This document shows positions 7,878 through 14,153 of a DNA stretch of 14,153 bases, piece by piece (position 1 is the first letter of the stretch; the number at the start of each line of letters is the position of its first letter). Both the position numbers and the translations under genes were made by a program. Source of the DNA: Bacteroidales bacterium. Its GTDB lineage: Bacteria > Bacteroidota > Bacteroidia > Bacteroidales > WCHB1-69. The DNA lies in assembly GCA_017964755.1 (NCBI GenBank), contig JAGCRI010000078.1, positions 1-14,153 on the forward strand. Direction: 5' to 3'. A model generated the notes under the pieces. It was not told the origin of the DNA, did not search any database, and saw only the letters and a list, made by a program, of their open reading frames with translations.

Positions 7878-7908
7878 GTGTCTGCACGAATATTTCACGC
7901 GAAGACAC
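7878..7908. terminator. Possible weak hairpin between convergent genes
   Basis: In the 84-nt gap between the LtaS-like gene and the convergent peptidase gene, GTGTCT (7878-7883) can pair with AGACAC (7903-7908) around a 19-nt, partly pairing interior. There is no strong T-run on either side. It is the only inverted repeat I see in the gap and may serve both converging transcripts, but the evidence is thin. Confidence 0.25.
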
Positions 7909-7942
7909 ACAATTAGCAGATATTATCACATCACTTTTTCAG

Positions 7943-10024
7943 TTATTCATCTAAAAATCTGAAAAATTCCCTTTGCCACAAAATTGCGTTCTGGGGTTTG
8001 CTCACGAAATGCGTTTCATCGGGGAAGAAGAGGAAGCGGCTGGGGATTCCTTTCATTTGAGCGACATCAAACGCCTGCATCCCTTCGGTATAAGGAATAC
8101 GGAAATCGTTGCCGCCGTGTATCACGAGCAGCGGCGTGTCCCAATTCTTCACAAACTTGTGAGGTGAGAAGCTGTAACTTTTCGGAGTGTTCTCCCAATA
8201 CGGGCCTTCTATGTCGTGGTTCGCGAAAAAGAGTTCCTCAGTTGTGCCGTACCAACTCTCGAAATTGAACATTCCGCAGTGGGCGATGAAAGCCTTAAAG
8301 CGTTTCTGGTGATTGCCGGCAAGCCAATAAATGGAGAAGCCGCCGTAACTTGCCCCCACCGCACCGAGACGTTCCTCATCAACGTATGGTTCTTTGGCAA
8401 GCGCATCAATGGCCGAAAGATAATCCTTCATGTTCTGGCCGCCGTAGTCGCCGCTAATCTGGTCGTTCCACTCGGAGCCGAAGCCGGGCAGCCCTCGTCT
8501 GTTCGGAGCGACAACGATATAGCCGTGCGCTGACATCATCTTAAAGCACCATCTGTATGAAAAGAACTGGCTAACAGCTTGTTGCGGACCACCTTGACAA
8601 TAGAGGAGTGTCGGATATTTTTTTGTAGAGTCAAAATCAGGCGGAAGAATCACCCACACAAGCATATCCTTGCCGTCAGTGGTTTTCACCCAGCGTTTCA
8701 CAGTTTCACCCATATTTATCTTATCCAAAATTTCCTTATTTGTGAATGTAAGTTGCTCTTCCTCATCGTTTTGCAGATTTATGGAGAAGATTTCCGCCGG
8801 AAGCGAATGTGTAGTTTTGGTCGCAATAAGTTTGTCGCCGGCAAGCACAAGCGAATTGAAATCGTGATCACCACGGGTAAGTTGCGAAATTGTTTCAGCA
8901 GCAATGTCAAGTGCAAAAATCTGGTAAGTGGCTTCGATACAACTCAAAAAGTAAATTTTATCCCCTTCCCTACTCCACACAAAATTCTCACCACCATAAT
9001 CAAATTTTTCACTATAATCTTTTGTTATACCTGTAGAAAAATCATGAATCATAACTCTTTTCTTATCCGACTCAAAGCCAGGCGTTTTCATACTCCACCA
9101 CACTATTTTAGAGCCATCGGGAGAAAAAACGGGATCCATATCATAACCAAGATTATCTTCTGTCAGATTTTCGGTCTTTCCTGTTTCCAAATCATAGATA
9201 AAAACATCGGTATTAGTGCTGACAGCAAAGTCGATGCCTTTGGCGCGTTTGCAGCAATATGCGATTTTCTTTCCGTCTGGGCTCCAAGCTGTTTCCTCCA
9301 TACCACCGCCACTCGGCACCGGCGCATGGAACTTCTCGCCGGCAAGCAGATCCACAGCATTATCAGGCTCATCGAAAGGTGCCACAAAAAGATGAGCGTA
9401 TGTGCCGTCAGCCCACGCGTCCCAATGGCGGTACATCAGGTCATCGTAAATCATGGCATTTGCCTGCGGCAGATCAGGATAGCGGTCGGCAATTCTCTGC
9501 TCCAAACGCACATTTTTTGTATAAAGGACATTTTTTCCGTCTGGGGAAAATGAAAATCCGTTAATATCGTCTTCAGAGTATGTCAGCTGTTTGCGGTCAG
9601 AGCCGTCTGGAGCACAAGTGAAAATCTGCATCAGGCCTCTGTCATCAGGATAAATGAATGCAATCCCCGTTCCGTCAGGGAGCCACGAAGCCTGCAACTC
9701 ATCAGATTCGGTTGTAGTTATCTTGACAGGAGTACCACCTTCAACGGGCAACGTGTATAACTCCATATTCCCGGTATTCTTCGAATAATCATAATATTTC
9801 ACACCATAAAGCAGCGTAGAGCCATCTGGCGAAACTGCCGGAGATGACACCCGCCCCATATACCACAGAATCTCTTCAGTGAGAATCCCTTTTGAAAAAT
9901 CAGGTTCCTGCCTATTCTCTTTAGTGATAATATCCTGAAAAGGCTCACCCATATCTACATTATTGTTTTTGCATCCGGTAAACATAATTGGCAACAATAG
10001 TAAAAAAAACAGATTCTTTTTCAT
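7943..10024 (-). CDS. S9-family prolyl oligopeptidase lipoprotein (DPP5/acylaminoacyl peptidase-like)
   Basis: 693-aa exported serine peptidase. The N terminus is a lipoprotein signal (MKKNLFFLLLLPIMFTGC) with lipidated Cys18. A beta-propeller follows (about residues 50-420), with at least six PD40-type repeats recognisable by SPDG-like turns (SPDGSTLLYG, LPDGTGIAFI, SPDGKNVLYT, SPDGKKIAYC, SPDGSKIVWW, SREGDKIYFL). The C-terminal alpha/beta hydrolase domain (about 440-693) has Ser559 in GASYGG, Asp640 in GGNDFRIPY and His672 in DETHF. This layout fits S9C enzymes such as Porphyromonas-type DPP5, which cut dipeptides or oligopeptides in the periplasm as part of amino-acid nutrition; exact specificity cannot be read here. 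The start codon lies 13 nt after the dnaE stop on the same strand with no promoter box between, so it is probably co-transcribed with dnaE. No damage to the active site is seen. Confidence 0.94.
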   Translation of the reverse strand: MKKNLFFLLLLPIMFTGCKNNNVDMGEPFQDIITKENRQEPDFSKGILTEEILWYMGRVSSPAVSPDGSTLLYGVKYYDYSKNTGNMELYTLPVEGGTPVKITTTESDELQASWLPDGTGIAFIYPDDRGLMQIFTCAPDGSDRKQLTYSEDDINGFSFSPDGKNVLYTKNVRLEQRIADRYPDLPQANAMIYDDLMYRHWDAWADGTYAHLFVAPFDEPDNAVDLLAGEKFHAPVPSGGGMEETAWSPDGKKIAYCCKRAKGIDFAVSTNTDVFIYDLETGKTENLTEDNLGYDMDPVFSPDGSKIVWWSMKTPGFESDKKRVMIHDFSTGITKDYSEKFDYGGENFVWSREGDKIYFLSCIEATYQIFALDIAAETISQLTRGDHDFNSLVLAGDKLIATKTTHSLPAEIFSINLQNDEEEQLTFTNKEILDKINMGETVKRWVKTTDGKDMLVWVILPPDFDSTKKYPTLLYCQGGPQQAVSQFFSYRWCFKMMSAHGYIVVAPNRRGLPGFGSEWNDQISGDYGGQNMKDYLSAIDALAKEPYVDEERLGAVGASYGGFSIYWLAGNHQKRFKAFIAHCGMFNFESWYGTTEELFFANHDIEGPYWENTPKSYSFSPHKFVKNWDTPLLVIHGGNDFRIPYTEGMQAFDVAQMKGIPSRFLFFPDETHFVSKPQNAILWQREFFRFLDE

Positions 10025-10037
10025 AAATTTATAATTG

Positions 10038-13000
10038 TTAATTTAATTCAAGTGTATAAGGAATATTCAGTTTAAGGTTTTTAACAAACTTGTCTGGATA
10101 GACAGAAAGCTGGTAATTATTGAAATCTGAATCGCAGGCGTCCCCTGCACCAAGAAGGCGTATCACGAGCGGTACAGGTTGGGAGGAAGTATTTTCCTGC
10201 TCGTTTTTTGACAACTTGGAAGAATCGGTGATAATCTTCTGCAAATCCTTAGCCAATTGCACAGATATGGAATGAATCCCGAAACATAGGGTAATGGATT
10301 TGCACAACTTGGCGTATGCGTCATAAAGATGAAACATATCAACAATTTTCAGTTCGAGGATGCGGTTTCCGTCACGGTCGGCGAACGGGCGGGGTTCGAC
10401 ACGCGCCTTGACGAAAAGCATTGCACCGCTCTGGTTCAAAAATGGAGCGAACTTTCCGACTTGTTCTCCAAAAAAACCTATGTCGAAAGATGTGTTATAA
10501 TCCTCCAAAGTCATAAAGGCGTAATCCTTATTGTTTTTCTGCGAGACACCTTTTCTGACACTTGTAACAGTGCCTACAAAAGCGAGGTTCTTGTTTGCGA
10601 AAGGCGCGAGTCCGGCATTGAGCTGTGCCAAGTTAACATTGGCATAATGTTCAATAATAGTCTTATAAGTATCAAGCGGATGACCTGAGATATAGAAACC
10701 TGCGACATCCTTTTCATTACGGGCACTTTCTATCAAAGACCACGGCTCGCACTGTGGGATTGTAGGATAAGCCATTTCAGCCATTTCCGGTATATCATCA
10801 AACATGGATATCTGGTTTTGAGCCGCATTAGACTGTGTCTGGGTGCCGTATGTCACCAATTTGTCAAGAAATGTACGGCCGTCCTTATCCTCAACGAAAA
10901 ACTGCGCTCTGTGAATATCTCCGAAACCGTCGAAGGCCCCCGCACGAGCCATCGCTTCTATGCATCGTTTGTTACAGTCTTTCAGATTAATGCGTTTCAT
11001 AAAGTCGAAGATATTGGTAAAGTTGCCGTTCTCCTCACGTTCCTTTATCACAGCCTCAGCGGCACCCGCCCCCATACCTTTCAGCGCAGCTAACCCGAAA
11101 CGGATACTTCCCTCCTTATTGACAGTGAACATCAGGTCCGACTCGTTAATATCAGGACCTAAGACATTGATTCCTGCGCGGCGTGCGTCTTCGGTCAGTT
11201 TCGTTATTTCCGTAATATTATCCAAGTTATTGGTAAGGTTCGCCGCCATAAACTCCGCACGGTAGTGGGCTTTAAGCCAAGCTGTCTGATAAGACACAAA
11301 AGCATAGCACGTTGCGTGCGACTTGTTAAAAGCGTAAGATGCGAACTTTTCCCACTCAGCCCAAATGTCCTCCAAATCCTTCTTCTGATGGTCGCGCTGC
11401 ATACCGCCTTGCAGGAACTTTCCTTTCAATTCGTTCATAAGGCTTATCTTCTTCTTGCCCATAGCCTTACGCAGCGTGTCAGCTTCGCCTGGTGTGAACC
11501 CTGCAAGCAGCTGCGACAAAAGCATGACCTGCTCCTGATAAACGGTGATTCCGTATGTGATATCAAGATACTTACCCATTTCGGGAATACGGTATGAAAT
11601 TTCCTCCTTGCCTTGTTTTCTGTTAATGAATGACGGAATGTTATCCATCGGGCCGGGGCGGTAGAGAGACACCATTGCTATAATATCCTCAAAACGCTGG
11701 GGCTGCAGCTCCTGAAGATATTTGCGCATTCCGTTGCTTTCAAACTGGAACACTGCAGTTGTATCGCCAGATGAGAAAAGCTCGAAAGTCTTGGCATCGT
11801 CTAACGGCACCGCATCAATGTCAATTTCCTTGTCGAAGCGTTTTTTAATGTTATATAGTGCGCTTTCTATGATATTCAATGTCTTAAGTCCGAGAAAGTC
11901 CATTTTGAGGAGGCCGGCAGATTCCACGATACTGCCCTCATACTCTGTGACAAGTTTGCCGTCAGCGGTGCAAAGTGGCACCGCATCAAAAAGGTTGTCG
12001 CGCCCGATGATGACGCCGCAGGCATGAACTCCACGGTTACGGATTGTGCCCTCCAGCTTTATGGCAAGCTGCAAGGTCTTTTTCACATTCGGAGAGCCAT
12101 GATCCAATTCATTCTGCAACTCAGGCACCTCCTTAAATGCGCTTTGCAAAGTCACTTTCGGCCCTGTGGGAATCAATCCCGACAGACGGTTTGCTTCAGC
12201 CACTGAAAGACCGAGGTGGCGGGCGCAGTCTTTAACCGCCGACTTAGCTGCAAGAGTTCCGAAGGTTACTATCTGGGCGACACGTTCAACACCGTATTTG
12301 TCAATGACGTACTGTATCACCTTGCCGCGCCCCGCATCGTCAATGTCAATATCAATATCAGGCATCGAAATACGGTCGGGGTTGAGGAAACGCTCAAACA
12401 GGAGGTCATACTTTATCGGGTCGATGTTAGTGATTCCGAGGCAGTAAGCAATGGCCGAGCCCGCTGCCGAGCCACGTCCTGGCCCGAAGCGGATTCCCAT
12501 TTTCTTCCCAGCATTTATAAAGTCGTGAACTATAAGGAAATACCCCGGGAAGCCCATTTTCTTCACCGTTCCCAACTCAAATTCAAGACGTTGCTTTATC
12601 ACATCGTCCATCTCTGGCCAGCGGTGTTTTGCACCTTCGTAGGTAAGGTATTCAAAATAGTCGTATTCGTCCTTAAAGCCTTCAGGCACATCAAATTTCG
12701 GCGTTGCCGGCTGTTTCACCGAAAGTTTCAGCACTTCAACCTTGTCAACGATATGCTGGGTATTCATAATGGCCTCCGGAAAGTCCTCAAAGAGTTCCTC
12801 CATTTCGGCAGTTGTCTTGAAATACTCCTGCCCAGAATACATCATACCGTTATCGGCGTCCTCATCTTGTTTTGACGCGTCAGCATCATTAAAATCCTTG
12901 CCCGTATTAATGCAGATAAGCATTTTATGAGCTTCAAAATCGTCCTTGTTCAAAAAATGGACATCGTTGGTGGCGATACAACGCACCTGATATTTCTTTG

Positions 13001-13643
13001 ACAGTACTTTCAGCGCTTCATTCACGAGATGCTGCTCGCCGTGGCCGTTGCGCTGCAGCTCAAGGTAATAGTCATTTCCGTAGATTGACTTGAACTCTTC
13101 TATAATTTTCCCGGCCGCTTCAAGGTCCATAGAAATGGGGATTTCATCCTTGTTAGGCACAAAATTATATTTCATGATAGCCTGCGGCAGTTCACCGCCA
13201 AGGCAGGCCGAACAGGCGATAATCCCTTCAGAATACTTACGAAGCAGTTCCTTGTCAACACGTGGAGTGTAATACATACCCTCACTAAAGCCAAGTGAGA
13301 CAAGTTTCGACAGGTTACGGTACCCCTGCCAAGTCTTTGCGAGCAAAACGAGGTGATAGCCGCTGCGGTCATCCTTCACTTTCGGGTCCTTATCAAAGCG
13401 TGTACGCCTTGCGACATAAACCTCGCAGCCTATGATAGCCTTCATCGGATCATCGGAATGATTGGCATTGAATTTTTCAACCTCTGACACAAAAGTGAAA
13501 ACCCCGAACATATTGCCGTGGTCGGTGATGGCAATGGCACGCTGCCCGTCATCGTATGCTTTCTGTATCATGGCTGGAATCTTCGTCATCCCGTCCAAGA
13601 TTGAATATTCGGTATGAACGTGTAGGTGCGCGAAACGGCTCAT
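10038..13643 (-). CDS. dnaE: DNA polymerase III subunit alpha (DnaE)
   Basis: 1201-aa replicative polymerase catalytic subunit, normal length for DnaE1. The N-terminal PHP domain begins FAHLHVHTEYSILDG and keeps metal-ligand residues (His8, His10, and Asp41-His42 in AITDHGNMFG), unlike the eroded E. coli PHP. The C-family polymerase core has GPGRGSAAGSAIAYCLG, then the catalytic Asp429 and Asp431 in MPDIDIDIDD, and the third Asp582 in KMDFLGLKTL; this spacing agrees with E. coli 401/403/555. Further on are the finger-region YQEQVMLLSQ and FNKSHATCYA motifs, a helix-hairpin-helix region (about 845-905, ALKGMGAGAAEAV), a QISMF beta-clamp-binding motif (944-948), and an OB-fold domain (about 1019-1105, AFVGTVTSVRKG). 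It copies the chromosome within the Pol III holoenzyme. A -7 box lies upstream at 13690-13697. The S9 peptidase gene follows 13 nt downstream. Confidence 0.98.
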   Translation of the reverse strand: MSRFAHLHVHTEYSILDGMTKIPAMIQKAYDDGQRAIAITDHGNMFGVFTFVSEVEKFNANHSDDPMKAIIGCEVYVARRTRFDKDPKVKDDRSGYHLVLLAKTWQGYRNLSKLVSLGFSEGMYYTPRVDKELLRKYSEGIIACSACLGGELPQAIMKYNFVPNKDEIPISMDLEAAGKIIEEFKSIYGNDYYLELQRNGHGEQHLVNEALKVLSKKYQVRCIATNDVHFLNKDDFEAHKMLICINTGKDFNDADASKQDEDADNGMMYSGQEYFKTTAEMEELFEDFPEAIMNTQHIVDKVEVLKLSVKQPATPKFDVPEGFKDEYDYFEYLTYEGAKHRWPEMDDVIKQRLEFELGTVKKMGFPGYFLIVHDFINAGKKMGIRFGPGRGSAAGSAIAYCLGITNIDPIKYDLLFERFLNPDRISMPDIDIDIDDAGRGKVIQYVIDKYGVERVAQIVTFGTLAAKSAVKDCARHLGLSVAEANRLSGLIPTGPKVTLQSAFKEVPELQNELDHGSPNVKKTLQLAIKLEGTIRNRGVHACGVIIGRDNLFDAVPLCTADGKLVTEYEGSIVESAGLLKMDFLGLKTLNIIESALYNIKKRFDKEIDIDAVPLDDAKTFELFSSGDTTAVFQFESNGMRKYLQELQPQRFEDIIAMVSLYRPGPMDNIPSFINRKQGKEEISYRIPEMGKYLDITYGITVYQEQVMLLSQLLAGFTPGEADTLRKAMGKKKISLMNELKGKFLQGGMQRDHQKKDLEDIWAEWEKFASYAFNKSHATCYAFVSYQTAWLKAHYRAEFMAANLTNNLDNITEITKLTEDARRAGINVLGPDINESDLMFTVNKEGSIRFGLAALKGMGAGAAEAVIKEREENGNFTNIFDFMKRINLKDCNKRCIEAMARAGAFDGFGDIHRAQFFVEDKDGRTFLDKLVTYGTQTQSNAAQNQISMFDDIPEMAEMAYPTIPQCEPWSLIESARNEKDVAGFYISGHPLDTYKTIIEHYANVNLAQLNAGLAPFANKNLAFVGTVTSVRKGVSQKNNKDYAFMTLEDYNTSFDIGFFGEQVGKFAPFLNQSGAMLFVKARVEPRPFADRDGNRILELKIVDMFHLYDAYAKLCKSITLCFGIHSISVQLAKDLQKIITDSSKLSKNEQENTSSQPVPLVIRLLGAGDACDSDFNNYQLSVYPDKFVKNLKLNIPYTLELN

Positions 13644-13689
13644 ATATCTCTCTGGTTTAAAATGATTTATAAATAACTTTTAGGTTTTT

Positions 13690-13697
13690 CAAAGTTA
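13690..13697 (-). promoter_or_regulatory. -7 promoter element of dnaE
   Basis: On the minus strand the bases read TAACTTTG, matching TAnnTTTG. It ends 46 nt before the dnaE ATG, giving a leader of roughly 40 nt. T-rich sequence with several TTTTTG and TTTTTTTG runs lies just upstream, but none is at the ideal -33 spacing. Confidence 0.6.
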
Positions 13698-13740
13698 CAA
13701 AAAAACAAAAACATTTCCGGCATTGTTGATAAGTTTGAAT

Positions 13741-13773
13741 AAAAAAAAACGCCATCTTTTCAGATGGCGTTTT
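13741..13773 (-). terminator. Strong intrinsic terminator of the small acidic lipoprotein gene
   Basis: The arms at 13746-13757 and 13762-13773 form a perfect 12-bp stem (core CGCCATCT/AGATGGCG) closed by a 4-nt loop. On the minus strand the stem is followed by an unbroken run of nine T, part of which pairs with the opposite A-tract. It begins 20 nt after the stop codon at 13794-13796. Because the stem also ends in TTTT on the plus strand, it could work in both directions. Confidence 0.93.
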
Positions 13774-13793
13774 CTCTAACTCGCTTAATCGAA

Positions 13794-13997
13794 TTATTCA
13801 GCAGGAGTTTCAGCAACTTCGCCTTCTTGAGCAACTTCGCCTTCAGCTTCTACGTTAGCTGTTTCCTCTTCTTGAGCTTCAGGAACAACTTCTTCATTTG
13901 CAACTACTTCTTCTGTCTGAGGTTCTTCTGCGGGTTTCTGACCACATGCTGCGAAAACGAATGCAGCAACTGCGAAAATAGCAAGTAATTTTTTCAT
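13794..13997 (-). CDS. Small, highly acidic lipoprotein
   Basis: 67-aa protein with a clear lipoprotein signal (MKKLLAIFAVAAFVFAAC, Cys18). The mature part is 50 residues: 17 are Glu, with one Lys and no Asp or Arg, so it is strongly negative and probably disordered. Its C-terminal half holds a tandem hexapeptide, EGEVAQ then EGEVAE, encoded by an 18-nt direct repeat. I recognise no family. Small Glu/Ala/Val-rich lipoproteins of this kind are common in Bacteroidales and usually left hypothetical. The gene looks real: it has an AAGGA-like sequence just before the ATG, a TAnnTTTG box upstream (14042-14049) and a strong terminator downstream, and it forms a single-gene unit. Its isolated unit and strong signals suggest good expression, which is inference. 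It could act as a charged envelope spacer or cation binder, but nothing in the sequence proves this. Confidence 0.85.
   Translation of the reverse strand: MKKLLAIFAVAAFVFAACGQKPAEEPQTEEVVANEEVVPEAQEEETANVEAEGEVAQEGEVAETPAE
13812..13844 (-). repeat. 18-nt tandem direct repeat inside the acidic lipoprotein gene
   Basis: AGCAACTTCGCCTTC (plus-strand reading) occurs exactly at 13812-13826 and again at 13830-13844, a period of 18 nt or six codons. It encodes two copies of EGEVA followed by Q or E. In-frame duplications of this type can expand or contract by slippage without breaking the reading frame. Confidence 0.8.
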
Positions 13998-14041
13998 TTT
14001 TCCTTTTTTTTAATTGTTGTTTTAAAATGTTTTTATGGCTG

Positions 14042-14049
14042 CAAAATTA
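14042..14049 (-). promoter_or_regulatory. -7 promoter element of the small lipoprotein gene
   Basis: On the minus strand the bases read TAATTTTG, matching TAnnTTTG. It ends 44 nt before the ATG at 13997. The leader between them is A/T-rich and ends with an AAGGA-like element about 5 nt before the start codon. No clear -33 element is visible. Confidence 0.6.
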
Positions 14050-14102
14050 CACATTATTTTTAAGGTCATTCATTAAAATTGAATAAAATAAGTTAAATAA
14101 TG

Positions 14103-14153
14103 TTAACAGTCGATTATTGTACACCAGCCGTACTTGTCTTCGACCTCGCCATA
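14103..14153 (-). CDS. 3' end of an unidentified gene (partial)
   Basis: The minus strand entering from the right edge is open for 16 codons and ends with TAA at 14103-14105. The deduced C terminus is YGEVEDKYGWCTIIDC. The composition (Gly, Trp, charged residues, balanced codons) is protein-like, and the spacer after it turns abruptly AT-rich, which supports a real gene end. The fragment is too short for a family call. The next gene on the strand, the acidic lipoprotein, has its own promoter box, so the two are probably separate transcripts. Confidence 0.55.
   Translation of the reverse strand, partial: YGEVEDKYGWCTIIDC

Noticed and set aside
8579..9553. A 324-codon plus-strand open frame inside the S9 peptidase gene
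   Set aside because: It is fully antisense to a gene with an intact catalytic triad and propeller repeats; its translation is Cys/His/Phe/Ile-rich, with no domain, signal or promoter. It is a codon-usage shadow.
12216..12875. A 219-codon plus-strand open frame inside dnaE
   Set aside because: It is antisense to the conserved polymerase core around the catalytic aspartates. No start context or recognisable motif is seen.
13764..13988. Plus-strand Phe/Ser/Cys-rich open frame opposite the small lipoprotein gene
   Set aside because: It is antisense to the acidic lipoprotein; the Phe/Leu/Ser bias is the complement of Glu codons. It starts within the terminator hairpin.

Overview
The window looks like chromosomal DNA from a Bacteroidales-type member of the Bacteroidota. 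The evidence is internal. One gene ends in a type IX secretion (Por) C-terminal sorting domain. Five genes are preceded by the TAnnTTTG -7 element typical of the Bacteroidota primary sigma factor. Start codons sit in A-rich leaders and mostly lack Shine-Dalgarno sequences. Two signal peptides are followed by Gln at +1. Genus and species cannot be fixed from the sequence alone. No insertion sequence, phage gene, CRISPR array or toxin-antitoxin pair is visible; this is ordinary, densely packed housekeeping and envelope DNA.

Layout, left to right. An initiator tRNA-fMet lies on the minus strand (48-122), divergent from a plus-strand comEC/rec2 DNA-uptake channel gene (238-2319). Next comes a plus-strand gene for a large secreted T9SS cargo protein (2424-4136), closed by a perfect 15-bp hairpin terminator. 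A tight plus-strand operon of three genes follows: a DUF1573/ASH-repeat exported protein (4213-5307), a YggS-type PLP-homeostasis protein (5315-5989) and an LTA-synthase-like membrane sulfatase-fold transferase (5990-7858). These genes are separated by 7 and 0 nt. The operon converges on a minus-strand pair: dnaE, the DNA polymerase III alpha subunit (13643-10038), and 13 nt downstream of it an S9-family (DPP5-like) peptidase lipoprotein (10024-7943). Further right, also on the minus strand, are a very acidic 67-aa lipoprotein (13997-13794) with its own strong terminator and the last 16 codons of an unidentified gene (14153-14103).

Functionally the window mixes information processing (initiator tRNA, replicative polymerase, DNA uptake) with envelope biology (T9SS cargo, ASH-domain export protein, LtaS-like transferase, surface or periplasmic peptidase, small acidic lipoprotein). 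No intergenic gap exceeds 300 bases. I found no convincing undescribed multi-gene system. The most interesting points are a ComEC whose C-terminal metallo-beta-lactamase-like part has lost its metal motif, an LtaS-like enzyme with Ser in place of the nucleophilic Thr in a Gram-negative, a possible terminator/promoter overlap ahead of the three-gene operon, and an acidic lipoprotein built partly from a hexapeptide repeat.
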